Source: Paraburkholderia phenazinium (GTDB taxonomy: Bacteria; Pseudomonadota; Gammaproteobacteria; Burkholderiales; Burkholderiaceae). From it: a stretch of DNA of 64,000 bases. Below, piece by piece: positions 35,656 to 45,067 of the stretch (the first letter of the stretch is position 1; every line of letters begins with the position of its first letter). The notes beneath the pieces were generated by a model that worked only from the letters and a program-made list of their open reading frames with translations, was not told the DNA's origin and did no database searches. Where the stretch lies: contig NZ_FNCJ01000002.1 of assembly GCF_900100735.1 (NCBI RefSeq), forward strand, positions 62,001-126,000, read 5' to 3'. Both the position numbers and the translations under genes were made by a program.

Positions 35656-35985
35656 ATGCCTATCGTCACTATTCAGGTAACCCGCGAAGGGTCCAGGCCC
35701 GGCAATGATTCCGTCACAGCGGACGAAAAAGCGCAGCTTATCGAGGGGGTCAGTAAGGTACTGTTCGACGTACTGAACAAACCGCTCGAATCGACCTTTG
35801 TTGTCATTGAGGAGGTCAACACCGAGAACTGGGGCTGGGGTGGCTTGCCGGTTGAGGTCTATCGCAAGCAGCGTGGGGCGAAGCCGAACCGAAGGCTTGT
35901 TCGAATCTTTTCCGATCGAACAGCTTGCCGGCCACGACCGCGATCACAGATGGAGAATGTGCGCGATCTTGAGGGAGGCGGCTGA
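35656..35985 (+). CDS. 4-oxalocrotonate tautomerase family protein with an extended tail
   Basis: 109 residues from an ATG with ACGGAGA upstream. Pro2 (MPIVTIQVTREG) is the catalytic base of the family. The body through WGWGGLPVEVYRKQRG (about 77 residues) is the normal length. The remaining 30 or so basic residues are not family-like, suggesting loss of an original stop codon. It probably acts with the preceding SDR in metabolism of a small keto or enol compound. Confidence 0.8.
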   Translation: MPIVTIQVTREGSRPGNDSVTADEKAQLIEGVSKVLFDVLNKPLESTFVVIEEVNTENWGWGGLPVEVYRKQRGAKPNRRLVRIFSDRTACRPRPRSQMENVRDLEGGG

Positions 35986-36100
35986 AGGTTGAGCAGATGC
36001 CACCGCGGTGGGCATCGCAACGGATGCCTCACCTTCGGGGCAATTTCTCCGGCTATATGAGAACGACCGGACGTTCGTCACTTGCCGCGCCTCTCATCGA

Positions 36101-36703
36101 CTAAGCCAATTTGACGAGATTCAGCACCGGTAGCGGGCCGCTCGGGATTTGAACGAGCCGCCCGCCGCCTTCGAGTGCACCGAGGTCGATGCCGAAGAAG
36201 CCGAGCCGTTCGATCAGTCCGCTTACAACCGTTTTCGCATGCGCGTCGTCTCCCGCGAAAAACAGCACGCGGTGTCCGCCCTCGGCCTGTGGATCGTCGG
36301 AGACGAGGTGTGCGGGCAGATGATTGAACGCCTTTACGACGCGCGCGCCCGGCACGAGGTCCGCGAATACTTCACTCGAACTGCGGCCATGCAATTCGGC
36401 GGGTTCGAACCGTGGCGCCTCGATCGGGTTGTTCGCGTCAATCACAATGCGTCCGCCGAAGTCCGGCAGCCCGGCCAGGGCGCCCGGCAGCTTCGACCAG
36501 TTCACTGCGACGAGGACGATGTCCTGGGCGGCCGCTTGTTCGCGCGTTCCCGGCGTGATCGAGGGGCCAAGTTCGCGCGTGAGGTCCGCGAGTGACTCTG
36601 GGCCTCGGCTGTTCGCAATGATGGCTTCGAGGCCTTTGCCCGCCAGCGCTTTCGCGAATGCGGATCCAATGGCGCCTGCTCCGATGATACCGATGGTGCT
36701 CAT
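36101..36703 (-). CDS. NADPH-dependent F420 reductase-like protein
   Basis: 200 residues from the ATG giving MSTIGIIGAGAIGSAFAKAL, with AGGAGC upstream. The N-terminal Rossmann GxGxxG binds NADPH. VLVAVNWSKLPGALAGL and IVIDANNP follow, as in F420-dependent NADP reductase (FNO) homologues of organisms without F420, where the electron acceptor is unknown. It ends LPVLNLVKLA. It is divergent from a LysR gene with a clear 25-bp dyad between them. Confidence 0.88.
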   Translation of the reverse strand: MSTIGIIGAGAIGSAFAKALAGKGLEAIIANSRGPESLADLTRELGPSITPGTREQAAAQDIVLVAVNWSKLPGALAGLPDFGGRIVIDANNPIEAPRFEPAELHGRSSSEVFADLVPGARVVKAFNHLPAHLVSDDPQAEGGHRVLFFAGDDAHAKTVVSGLIERLGFFGIDLGALEGGGRLVQIPSGPLPVLNLVKLA

Positions 36704-36843
36704 AACGATGCTCCTGGTGAAGGGTAATGAATCAGGTGGTAAAGCCGTCGTCCGTGCCGGCAAGGGGAGGGGCGTGTGACGTTCACTCCCCAAGGCCGGA
36801 TGAGCGAATGTTGCCGCCTTAATTGCTCAATGATTAGCGGGTA

Positions 36844-36868
36844 ATTGCTTGAATTATTTTCAAGCAAT
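36844..36868. promoter_or_regulatory. LysR operator: 10-bp inverted repeat
   Basis: ATTGCTTGAA and TTCAAGCAAT are separated by TTATT, 17 bases before the LysR start and about 140 before the divergent reductase start. Perfect arms and position make it the likely binding site. Confidence 0.7.
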
Positions 36869-36884
36869 GCTTTAATATTCCTGC

Positions 36885-37814
36885 ATGGAAACCCTTGCCA
36901 ACCTCGAGTCGTTCGTGCGCAGCGCCGAAACGGGCAGCTTCTCCGCGGCCGCGCGGCGTCTTGCGCTGACGCCCGCTGCGGTCAGTCGGAACGTGGCGCT
37001 GCTAGAACGCAATCTCGGCGCGCGGCTGTTCCAGCGCTCGACGCGCAAGCTCACGCTGACCGAGGCGGGCGAGCGGTTTCTAGTGGAAATTGGCGGCAAT
37101 CTGGACGCGCTGCAGGCAGCGATCGCGTCCGTCTCGACCGATCGTAGCGAGCCGGCTGGCATGCTGAAAGTCAGCATGGCGCCGACGTTTGGCATCACGT
37201 ACGTTATGCCGTTGCTGCCGGCGTTCCTCGCCCGCTATCCGATGATTCGTCCGGATTGGCACTTCGAGAACCGACAGGTCGACTTGATTGCCGAGGGATA
37301 CGATGCCGCGCTGGGTGGGGGATTCGATCTCGCACCGGGCGTCGTGTCGCGCGCATTGGCGCCTGCGCATCTGGTGGCGGTGGCGTCTCCGGCTTACATG
37401 GCCAGTCGCGTGCCACTGGACGATCCCAGCGATCTTGCGGACCTCGACGGCATTGTGATGCGTTCGAGCCGCACCGGCCGCGTGGTCCACAGGACGATGC
37501 GCAACATGGCGGGCGGCGAGATGCTTGCGCGACTCAGTGCGACCATCACGGTCGACGACCCGGCAGCGATGCGCGAGGCTGCGATTCTCGGACTGGGTGC
37601 TGCGCTGCTGACCGTATCGGATGTGCTGTCGTCAATCGAACGAGGCGAACTCGTGCGGTTGCTACCGCATTGGTACGCGGACGCCGGAGCGATTTCGATC
37701 TATTACGCAACTCGAGCGCTGTTGCCGGCGAAAACACGGGTGTTTGTCGATTTCGTCGTGGAGGCGTTCGAGCGGGAGCGGTTAGCAGAGAGATTTGCTG
37801 GAAGCATCCAATAG
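36885..37814 (+). CDS. LysR family transcriptional regulator
   Basis: 309 residues. N-terminal HTH SFVRSAETGSFSAAARRLAL then TPAAVSRNVALLERNLGARL. The effector domain has LKVSMAPTFGITYVMPLLPAFLARYP and DAALGGGFDLAPGVVSR, the CrgA-like subclass that responds to small electrophiles or aromatics. It is divergent from the F420-type reductase gene and probably regulates it via 36844-36868. Confidence 0.92.
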   Translation: METLANLESFVRSAETGSFSAAARRLALTPAAVSRNVALLERNLGARLFQRSTRKLTLTEAGERFLVEIGGNLDALQAAIASVSTDRSEPAGMLKVSMAPTFGITYVMPLLPAFLARYPMIRPDWHFENRQVDLIAEGYDAALGGGFDLAPGVVSRALAPAHLVAVASPAYMASRVPLDDPSDLADLDGIVMRSSRTGRVVHRTMRNMAGGEMLARLSATITVDDPAAMREAAILGLGAALLTVSDVLSSIERGELVRLLPHWYADAGAISIYYATRALLPAKTRVFVDFVVEAFERERLAERFAGSIQ

Positions 37815-37825
37815 ACTGGTATCGC

Positions 37826-38266
37826 TCAGAGAGCCTTGCGAAAGAAATAGCGCTCGTGCTGCCCTGCCATTTCAGTCAGGCGGCCCCACTCGGAGTAGCC
37901 GAGCTTTCGATAAAACTCAGGGGCTTGAAAACTGAAGGTATCAACGATCGCCTTCTTGCAACCACGCCGTCTCGCTTCCGCCTCAGCGGCTGACATGAGC
38001 GCCGTTGCATGACCGGATTTCCGATGCTGTTCGTCGACCCACAGAAAGGAGATGTCTAAATACTGCCAGTAGGTCTTGGCCGTCAGTCCGCCTATGATGT
38101 GGCCGTCATCGTTCCGGACGAATACGCAAAGCGGTTGTACGTCACGTTCAACGAAGCGCCTGTTGTACGCTCGGGTCTGATCGATGACGAAAGCTTCGTC
38201 ATCGGCATTGGGGTTGTCTGTGAGGTCCAGGCGCATAGCATCATGAGAGTAGAAAGACCGGACCAT
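37826..38266 (-). CDS. GNAT family N-acetyltransferase
   Basis: 146 residues from the ATG at 38266; a GTG two codons upstream and an ATG at 38236 are alternatives. The acetyl-CoA pyrophosphate loop is EQHRKSGHATALMSAAEAEARRRG, preceded by strand 4 LDISFLWVDE and followed by FYRKLGYSEWGRL. The motif-A loop has R/K-x-x-G-H-A, slightly off the RxxGxG/A consensus but common. Substrate unknown. It is tail to tail with the LysR gene. Confidence 0.85.
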   Translation of the reverse strand: MVRSFYSHDAMRLDLTDNPNADDEAFVIDQTRAYNRRFVERDVQPLCVFVRNDDGHIIGGLTAKTYWQYLDISFLWVDEQHRKSGHATALMSAAEAEARRRGCKKAIVDTFSFQAPEFYRKLGYSEWGRLTEMAGQHERYFFRKAL

Positions 38267-38327
38267 TGTCACAGATTTGTCCCGTCGATCGAACTCTTCT
38301 TGCGCCTTCGCGGCGAAGTTTGCCCTT

Positions 38328-39491
38328 TTATAGTATTGACGCCAGTCTAGGAAAACGAAGCAGAACCCCAGCAGTCAAATAGCACAGTACGCAACTGAGG
38401 CTCCCGGTTGCAACGAACTTTACTAAAGGGTATGCCGGCACGTGTCTCCATGTCAGCGCGACGGCGACCAGCACGGGCGGGTGGATGATGTAAATCGTAT
38501 AGGCGCGCCTGCAAAGGGGGCGCCACAATCCGACCAGCTTATGAAAGTGCCGCTGAAAGCCGTCTAGCAGAAAGAGTATGGTGCCCCACGCGACAAATGG
38601 CTCCCAGAACGCATAGATGACCGACAGGGGGCGACCGCGTAACCCAGGAAAATGTCCGCCAATGAAATAGACGAGCGGCAATATGGGTAAAGCGATCAAG
38701 GCGATCCTCCACCATAGCCGTACTTGCTCTTTCGGCAAACGTTCGATCCAATGCGCATGAGCCGTGGCGAACCCCGCCGAATACAAAACCACATAGCTCG
38801 AGAAGTACCCAAGCTGAAGGCCCCACACGTTGACCCCGACGCGCCAAAACGATCGCAACGCGAGCGCTGCGACTCCGGTGAGGACCGCCCCAACGCCCAG
38901 CATCAAGTCGGATGGCAATTTGCCTTGAATGGCTCGATTGCCAGGGGACGCGTCGCGGCGCCGAAAAGCGAGGTTCCACAGTATAGTGCCCACGCTGAAT
39001 ATGAGCAACGCCTCGGCGAACCACATCGGACCGCTTTCGAATGTGCCTTTGTGCCATAAGTAGCTTAACGTCCCGACAAACGTATGACCTTGGCTTGTCT
39101 GCGCTAACGCGATGGTGACAGGCCCGATCAGCAGCCCGTACACAAGTAGAGGCACGCCGAGCCTCAGAAACCGATCCGTCAGGAAGCGGGCCGGCCCCTT
39201 TCGTTCGATCGATCTGGATGTGTAATGCCCCGCCAGAAAGAAGAAGAGACCCATAAAGTATGCCTGGTTGATGGTGCAGAAGAGCACCAGCACCACGGAT
39301 GCCAACGACTTCTCCGGCGCCACTTCGTGGTAGTACCAACCGCCAATCGCGCCATACGTGATGGCACAGTGATGGAATATAACGAGCAGGGTTAAGGAGG
39401 CACGCAAGGCGTCCAACCCTGAATTTCGCAGCGCGGAGTCTTGGGTCGACTCAGCTACGAGGTCGACACTCAGACTGTTTTGTGTACTCAT
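38328..39491 (-). CDS. Acyltransferase 3 (OafA/YrhL-like) membrane protein
   Basis: 387 residues from the ATG giving MSTQNSLSVD; upstream starts to 39608 would add an unlikely hydrophilic tail. About ten hydrophobic helices. The N-terminal GLDALRASLTLLVIFHHCAI carries the family His-His pair; FFLAGHYTSRSIERKG and later the conserved HPPVLVAVAL follow. These inner-membrane enzymes transfer acetyl or other acyl groups to exported glycans, lipids or antibiotics. No glycan genes adjoin, so the acceptor is open. Confidence 0.85.
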   Translation of the reverse strand: MSTQNSLSVDLVAESTQDSALRNSGLDALRASLTLLVIFHHCAITYGAIGGWYYHEVAPEKSLASVVLVLFCTINQAYFMGLFFFLAGHYTSRSIERKGPARFLTDRFLRLGVPLLVYGLLIGPVTIALAQTSQGHTFVGTLSYLWHKGTFESGPMWFAEALLIFSVGTILWNLAFRRRDASPGNRAIQGKLPSDLMLGVGAVLTGVAALALRSFWRVGVNVWGLQLGYFSSYVVLYSAGFATAHAHWIERLPKEQVRLWWRIALIALPILPLVYFIGGHFPGLRGRPLSVIYAFWEPFVAWGTILFLLDGFQRHFHKLVGLWRPLCRRAYTIYIIHPPVLVAVALTWRHVPAYPLVKFVATGSLSCVLCYLTAGVLLRFPRLASIL

Positions 39492-39929
39492 CAGACCGCT
39501 TGGCAAGGTTAAACCACTCTGAGGACACACCCGAATACCGTATTCGTCGCGCGGAGGTGTGTGCGTGACCTGGTGTCTGCCGTATGCAGACATGTTGACG
39601 ATAGCCAAAATACTCCGATGTCCTTACATCAAACCAACGCGTAGGTGACTGCCTGAGGGCAATGTCAAAAATCGAAATTCACCCTTGCGAACAATGCACT
39701 TAATTATCGGTGTCCGCTTTCCTAAACTGGGTGTTATCTGTTTTTCCAGGAATGAAGTACGTGTGTCGTTGCTAGCCGTGAGCGGCGATCTGTGGTTTGC
39801 GTCACGTGCGCCACTGCGAGCGGTCGCGCGAGTTTGCTTGTCACGAGCCGGGCATGCAACGACGGCTATGGAGAAATACGAATGGATCGTTTGTTTCGAA
39901 ATTCCAGTCCAATCAAGGAGACACGGATC
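39492..39929. other. Intergenic region
   Basis: About 440 bases. No supported gene. The 3' end must hold the promoter of the small secreted protein gene. Confidence 0.4.
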
Positions 39930-40229
39930 ATGAATAAGGTAACCAGCACATTAGTCGCGGCCGCCGCCACACTCGCGCTGTCGGGCGGCGCTTATGCACA
40001 GAGCAACAACACACTGGCGACCCCGAGCACCGTGTCGCCGGCGGCCGCCAATACAACGAGCGGCTACGGCACGCCTGGCGCCACTAACTCGGACAGCGGT
40101 TCGGGCGCCGGGTCGGCGAACTCGGGCCTGCCGAACAGCACGAACAATAGCGCCACCTCCCTCACCAACCTTCCCGGGAGTCACAACACGCTGGCGACCC
40201 CGAGCACCGTGTCGCCGGCTGCCCAGTAA
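39930..40229 (+). CDS. Small secreted low-complexity protein with a repeated motif
   Basis: 99 residues from an ATG with AAGGAGA upstream. The signal peptide (MNKVTSTLVAAAATLALSGG) ends near AYAQS. The mature part is Ser/Thr/Asn/Gly/Ala-rich, without Cys or charged residues, and repeats NNTLATPSTVSPAA near its start and HNTLATPSTVSPAA at its end. It is unstructured-looking and probably periplasmic or surface-exposed. I know no function. A strong intrinsic terminator follows. Confidence 0.75.
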   Translation: MNKVTSTLVAAAATLALSGGAYAQSNNTLATPSTVSPAAANTTSGYGTPGATNSDSGSGAGSANSGLPNSTNNSATSLTNLPGSHNTLATPSTVSPAAQ

Positions 40230-40249
40230 CAGCAATTCGCATGGTAAGA

Positions 40250-40285
40250 AAGACCGCTGCCCTCACGGACAGCGGTCTTTTTTTC
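40250..40285 (+). terminator. Intrinsic terminator
   Basis: A perfect 10-bp stem (AAGACCGCTG/CAGCGGTCTT), 10-base loop and a run of seven or more T. It is 20 bases after the stop of the small secreted protein gene. Confidence 0.9.
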
Positions 40286-40574
40286 TCCCTGACCTCTTCC
40301 TGGCACGGCCTGCGGCACATCGGCTGGCTGCATGCCGCCGATCGCAGCTTTGCGAGCTTCAAGTTGCATATGCCTATTGCATGAGACGACGCCGACCACT
40401 TTGAGACATTCGACAGCGTCGCCCAGATCGTTAACAATCAGCGGTCGTCTTTCCGAACCAGAAAAATTTCCGCGTACCAGGGGCCCCTTGCGGCGCAGAG
40501 TACGCCGGTGTCCATGAAGGTCTGGAAAGTAGCGGAGCCCGGGCCGTTATGCCCAAATCATTTGTTATTCAACA

Positions 40575-40991
40575 ATGCCAATCGACACTGAGCGCAACCT
40601 GCCGGAGCCATGGAATGTGGCCACGGTCCTGATGATGATCATGGGCTTCGTTGTCCTTACCTACATCACATGGCATACCTGTCACACCGCTGTGTTCCTG
40701 CGCCATGCGACCCGCGTCACAGGGGTGATCATCGATCCGGCAGGACACCCCACGATACGGTTCAGTACGGCCAATGGTGTGCAAGTTGAATTCGTGCAAA
40801 ACGGCTTTATTTCGCGGCCGCGTGGCGCGGCGGTGCCGGTAGCTTACGACCCGCGCAATCCCGCCATGACGGCGCAAGCGGCAACCTTCTGGGCAAACTG
40901 GGGCGAATCATTGTGGTCACTGCCAATGGGACTGGGATTTACTCTGCTGCCGCTGTTCGGCGTACGGGCGCAGTTTCGTCCGGGACGATAA
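40575..40991 (+). CDS. DUF3592-type membrane protein
   Basis: 138 residues. A TM helix near 15-38 (VATVLMMIMGFVVLTYITWH) and a second near 112-132. The domain between them (VTGVIIDPAG...TIRFSTANGVQVEF...GAAVPVAYDPRNPA) is the short beta-barrel-like DUF3592 fold on one face of the membrane. Unknown function. There is no clear ribosome binding site at the ATG. Confidence 0.75.
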   Translation: MPIDTERNLPEPWNVATVLMMIMGFVVLTYITWHTCHTAVFLRHATRVTGVIIDPAGHPTIRFSTANGVQVEFVQNGFISRPRGAAVPVAYDPRNPAMTAQAATFWANWGESLWSLPMGLGFTLLPLFGVRAQFRPGR

Positions 40992-41174
40992 CGACTGCGG
41001 CCCTTGATAGAGTTGAACACCCTGGTCACCATTCGCGCGATCACAGACAGGAGAGCGCAAGGTATAGCCGTCGCTGCGACCCCGACCATCCAAGACAGCA
41101 CGAATAGGAGACCCGTCATGATTATTAGGTGAATAGCCTTCCGAAAGCTCAAAATGACGGGCGCGTCCCCGCGT

Positions 41175-41807
41175 TTATTTTGGGCTTGCCATAGCGAGTC
41201 GAAACGCTAATCCGGCAAACACCGATCCAAGCAAGTATTGCGGGAGTCGTGACGGCCGGCGGCGCCCCGCCAGTCGGCGGCTGAACTGACTAGCGAACAG
41301 GATGACCACACCGTTGACGACCAGGCCGATCAGGTTAAGGACGGTTGCCAGAATCAATATCTGGAGCGCTACGGACCCATCTTGCGGGCGGACGAATTGC
41401 GGAAACAGCGCGAGGACGAACAGAGCCATCTTCGGATTGAGGAGATTGGTGAGCAGTCCTTGCCGAAAAATCCTTCCAACCGTAGAGCGGCCTTGGGATG
41501 TTGCCGCCGACAGGGCGGTTGAGTCTGCCCGAAAGGTCTTCCAGGCGAGGTAGAGCAGGTATGCGGCGCCAGCGAACCGGACCGCATCGTAGGCCATGGG
41601 AACGGCCAAAAACAACCGGGATAGACCAAATGCCGCCGCCATTGCGTGGCCGTAGGTTCCCGCCTGAATCCCGGCAAGCGATGCAAAACCCGCCGCCCGC
41701 CCTTGGCTGGCGCTTCTGGACGCGATCAACAACATATCCGGACCCGGGGTCATCGTAAGCGCGAGACAAGCGCCCGAGAATAGGGCAAGCGTGGCGAGGC
41801 TGAGCAT
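41175..41807 (-). CDS. LysE family amino acid / homoserine-lactone exporter
   Basis: 210 residues from the ATG giving MLSLATLALFSGACLALTMTPGPDMLLIAS, with AAAGGAA upstream. The TPGPDML motif and six TM helices identify the RhtB/LysE family, which exports amino acids such as homoserine, threonine or lysine. The second conserved block is GLLTNLLNPKMALFVLALFPQFV. It is divergent from the secreted repeat protein operon with about 340 bases between. Confidence 0.92.
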   Translation of the reverse strand: MLSLATLALFSGACLALTMTPGPDMLLIASRSASQGRAAGFASLAGIQAGTYGHAMAAAFGLSRLFLAVPMAYDAVRFAGAAYLLYLAWKTFRADSTALSAATSQGRSTVGRIFRQGLLTNLLNPKMALFVLALFPQFVRPQDGSVALQILILATVLNLIGLVVNGVVILFASQFSRRLAGRRRPSRLPQYLLGSVFAGLAFRLAMASPK

Positions 41808-42149
41808 GAAGATTCCTTTTGTTGGCAAGCACAAAAGGGATCTCAGTCTATTGGACAAGCTTAAAAAGATCAATTGGCGCGACGCGTTTTAAGCGCATCC
41901 ACCCGTCTTTACGATTCTAGATAATCATTCGATCCAGTTATCACTCAGCTATAATAATTCGCCTCGACATTCCGGGCGAGATTGTCAAATTTCTGCCTCT
42001 ATAGCCAAACGATTTTTCGTTTAACGATAGTACGAGACTCGGGTTGTATATCTAAAACGCATTTACAACATCGTGGTCGTGACGCGTCGTTCGACGCATT
42101 CGACGTTACTCGAAACACCGACAGCACAAAAACAACGCGGAGAATCACG
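41808..42149. other. Divergent intergenic region
   Basis: About 340 bases between lysE-like and the secreted repeat protein, AT-rich near 41920-42020. It must contain promoters for both directions. No defined operator seen. Confidence 0.4.
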
Positions 42150-44306
42150 TTGCTGCACCGAAAATTGATTGCCACGCTAGTGGCGAGCCTGCTTCCGGTT
42201 TCGGCCGCCTATGCGAGCTCGGACATGTCCTGTGACCCAAGCGCCACGATCAGGCAAAACAGCTATTCGTGTGCAGGCTTACCGATTCTGAGCCCCGGCA
42301 ACGATACCCGGATCAACGCGATGCTGTTGATGACTGACGGCGGCGTACTTGCACAAGTCCTCCCGGACCCGGAATCCGTTCCGCCAGCGGACAGGACGAG
42401 CAGGCTCATCGTCCCGTTTTCATATGACTTCTCCGGCTGGATCGATATCGGTCAGAAGCAGCCGGAGACGTCGAGCGACTCATCGGCGCAAGGCGCGCAA
42501 TCGGATGTCTATGCGGACGGCGAGGGCAGCATCTGCCGCAGTGTGACGTCCGGCGACAAGGCGTTCAACGACGCGCTGGATGCCGCGAAGGGGCTCCCGG
42601 GTGACGAGGCTGCGCGCTTGCGTGCAACGCGCGCCGAAGTGGCGAAGGCGTGCGCCACGGGCGGCGCCAGTGCCGCATGGACGAAGCCTGCAGGTCTCAA
42701 GTCCGCACTCGGGCAGCAGTTCGCGACCTATCTTGACGGTGCGAACGCGTTCTACAGGTACGATTTCGCGTCCGCCACCAAGGCTTTCGCCAGCGCGTCG
42801 CACAGCGCCGATCCGTGGCTTAAGGAGAGCGCGCTGTATATGGCCGGTCGCGCGCAGTTGAACGCCGCACAAGCCAACGCGTTCGGCTCCGACAGCACCA
42901 CACCGGATCGAGCCAGCGTGGTAAAGGTTTCGCTCGGCGCCGCCGACACGGTCTTTCGGGCCTATTTGCGGATCTACCCGCATGGACGCTATGCGGCATC
43001 CGCAGCCGGTCTGCAACGTCGCGTCGCCTGGCTTGGCGGCAACGCGACGCAGCAGGCCGATCTTTACGACAAGGCGTTTACTCATTGGTCGCCGAAGACG
43101 TCGAATGTGCCACTCGCGCAGCTGGCGAACGAACTCGACAGCAAGTTGCTGTTGACGGATAACCTTGACCCTGGCCAGCTCCAGTCGCCATCCGTGCTGG
43201 CAATCGTCGACCTGATGCGGATGCGCGCCCACGACAGCAACGATTCGACCAGCAGCAAGCCACTGGCGCTCGACGAGTTGCAGGCACAGAAGCCGCGCTT
43301 CGCCAATGCACCGGCGCTGCATGACTATCTGCTCGCCGCATATCACGTGTATGTCGATCGCAAACCGGAGCAGGCTCTTGCGTTGTTGCCGCAGTCATCG
43401 GGCGCGTCGCTCGATTACTTTGGCCTAAGCCAGCAGACCTTGCGCGGCTTCGCGCTCGAAGACAGCGGTCAGGCGGACAAAGCCCGGCAACTCTGGATCG
43501 ATCTGATACCGCTCGCGAAATTGCGCTTGCAGCGTGAAGCGCTGGAACTCGCGCTGGCGATCAACCTCGAGCAGGCGGGTCTTGTTGACCGCGTATTCGC
43601 TGACGATTCGCCGGTTCAGAACGCCGGCATTCGCGCGATCTTGCTGCAACACGCGGCGAATGCGAATCTGCTGCGCACGCAGGCGCAGAACCGGGCGACC
43701 AGCGGCCCGCTGCGCGACATCGCGCTGTATACGCTGCTATATAAGGAGCTGACGCGCGCGGACTACCCTGACTTCATCACCGACCTCGCGCTGGTTTCGG
43801 ACACGCCGTCCGACGCACTGAAGCCGTTCACGCTGCCGGGTTCCACCAACGACGAGGGTTACGCGTGTCCTGCTGTGCGCGACGTCGCGGCGACGCTGCA
43901 ACAGAACCCCGCCGACGCGAAAGGTCTGAATTGTCTGGCCGATTTCGTACGGCGTAATCCTCCCGTTTATGGCCTGATCGAAGACCCGGTGGTGATAGCG
44001 TCCGTGCACCCGGCGCCCGCTGGCTCAGCGAACGCATCGGCTACGCTTGGCAGCGCGCCGTCGCAATTTCCGGGTAAATCGTACCAGCGGATGAGCAGTT
44101 ATCAGACGGTGATCAGCAGCGCAGATGCACCGGCTAATGAGCGGGCCTACGCGTTGTATCGTGCGATCAACTGCTACGCACCGTCGGGCTATAACGACTG
44201 CGGCGGCGACGACGTTCCGAAAGGCACGCGCAAGCAGTGGTTCACCACGCTGAAGTCCACCTACCCGCGCAGCAAGTACGCGCAGTCGCTGAAGTATTTC
44301 TGGTGA
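42150..44306 (+). CDS. Large secreted alpha-helical (TPR-like) protein of unknown function
   Basis: 718 residues from a TTG at 42150 with GGAGA 6 bases upstream; earlier in-frame starts give a non-hydrophobic tail. The signal peptide (LLHRKLIATLVASLLPVSAAYASS) ends near residue 22. The mature protein has helical repeats, for example YLDGANAFYRYDFASATKAFASASHSADPWLKESALYMAGRAQLNAA and DTVFRAYLRIYPHGRYAASAAGLQRR, reminiscent of TPR/BamD-like proteins. No enzymatic motif. It is followed after 7 bases by a DUF3142 gene, so an operon. Possibly periplasmic or outer-membrane lipid/wall-related; that is inference. Confidence 0.8.
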   Translation: MLHRKLIATLVASLLPVSAAYASSDMSCDPSATIRQNSYSCAGLPILSPGNDTRINAMLLMTDGGVLAQVLPDPESVPPADRTSRLIVPFSYDFSGWIDIGQKQPETSSDSSAQGAQSDVYADGEGSICRSVTSGDKAFNDALDAAKGLPGDEAARLRATRAEVAKACATGGASAAWTKPAGLKSALGQQFATYLDGANAFYRYDFASATKAFASASHSADPWLKESALYMAGRAQLNAAQANAFGSDSTTPDRASVVKVSLGAADTVFRAYLRIYPHGRYAASAAGLQRRVAWLGGNATQQADLYDKAFTHWSPKTSNVPLAQLANELDSKLLLTDNLDPGQLQSPSVLAIVDLMRMRAHDSNDSTSSKPLALDELQAQKPRFANAPALHDYLLAAYHVYVDRKPEQALALLPQSSGASLDYFGLSQQTLRGFALEDSGQADKARQLWIDLIPLAKLRLQREALELALAINLEQAGLVDRVFADDSPVQNAGIRAILLQHAANANLLRTQAQNRATSGPLRDIALYTLLYKELTRADYPDFITDLALVSDTPSDALKPFTLPGSTNDEGYACPAVRDVAATLQQNPADAKGLNCLADFVRRNPPVYGLIEDPVVIASVHPAPAGSANASATLGSAPSQFPGKSYQRMSSYQTVISSADAPANERAYALYRAINCYAPSGYNDCGGDDVPKGTRKQWFTTLKSTYPRSKYAQSLKYFW

Positions 44307-44313
44307 ACGCGGG

Positions 44314-45021
44314 ATGACGCGGCTACTTTGCGCCGCTCTGCTTTTGTGCGCGCGGATCGCACTGGCCGGCACGGTCGATCCCGCGCAGTACGACGCGTTC
44401 TGGCTGTGGGCAGGCGTAAAGCCACAGCCGGTATTGCACGACGCGCGCACCGTCTATGTGCTGCAAGGGCAGATCGAAGCGTCGCCGCAAGACGACGCGC
44501 AGGTGCGTTTCATCGCGCAGGGCGCCTCGCTGCCGCCGTTGCCCCATGCGGATGTCTGGCTCGTCTACCGAGCGCATACGCTACGCTGGACGCCGCGCGT
44601 CGAGCACATCATGCTGGCGCAACTCGCGCGCTGGCGAGCGTCGGGACAGAAGATCGCCGGGATCCAGATCGACTTCGACGCACACACGCTTCATCTTCAG
44701 GACTACCTCGATTTTCTGCGGGTCCTGCGCGAAGAGTTGCCGGCCGATTGCCGGTTGAGCATCACCGGGCTTCTCGACTGGAGCAGCCGCATCGACGCCG
44801 ATCAGGTCAACCAGCTCAAGCGAATCGTCGACGAGGTGGTCGTGCAGACCTATCAGGGCCGCCATACGATTGCCGATTTCAACGCGTATTTGCCGCGCGT
44901 TGCGCGCCTGCAGTTGCCGTTTCGGATTGGCCTGATAGAGGGGGGCGTATGGGAGGCGCCACCGTATCTAAGCGCCAATCCGTGGTTTCGCGGCTATGTT
45001 GTGTTTCTGCGTAACGGGTGA
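44314..45021 (+). CDS. DUF3142 domain secreted protein
   Basis: 235 residues, beginning with a signal peptide (MTRLLCAALLLCARIALAG). DUF3142 shows IAGIQIDFDAHTLHLQDYLDFLRVLREELP (a TIM-barrel-like strand with carboxylates), LSITGLLDW and FRIGLIEGG. Distant resemblance to glycoside-hydrolase-like barrels is known for the family; activity is unproven. It is the second gene of the operon with the large secreted repeat protein, suggesting they work on the same envelope or glycan process. Confidence 0.82.
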   Translation: MTRLLCAALLLCARIALAGTVDPAQYDAFWLWAGVKPQPVLHDARTVYVLQGQIEASPQDDAQVRFIAQGASLPPLPHADVWLVYRAHTLRWTPRVEHIMLAQLARWRASGQKIAGIQIDFDAHTLHLQDYLDFLRVLREELPADCRLSITGLLDWSSRIDADQVNQLKRIVDEVVVQTYQGRHTIADFNAYLPRVARLQLPFRIGLIEGGVWEAPPYLSANPWFRGYVVFLRNG

Positions 45022-45067
45022 CGCAGAAACCCGGCTCGTGTGCGGTCCGGGTGCGCGCTATGGCTTT

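Noticed and set aside
40844..41152. Minus-strand frame with a hydrophobic start antisense to the DUF3592 gene
   Set aside because: The start would be TTG without ribosome binding site and the second half is the shadow of the DUF3592 gene.
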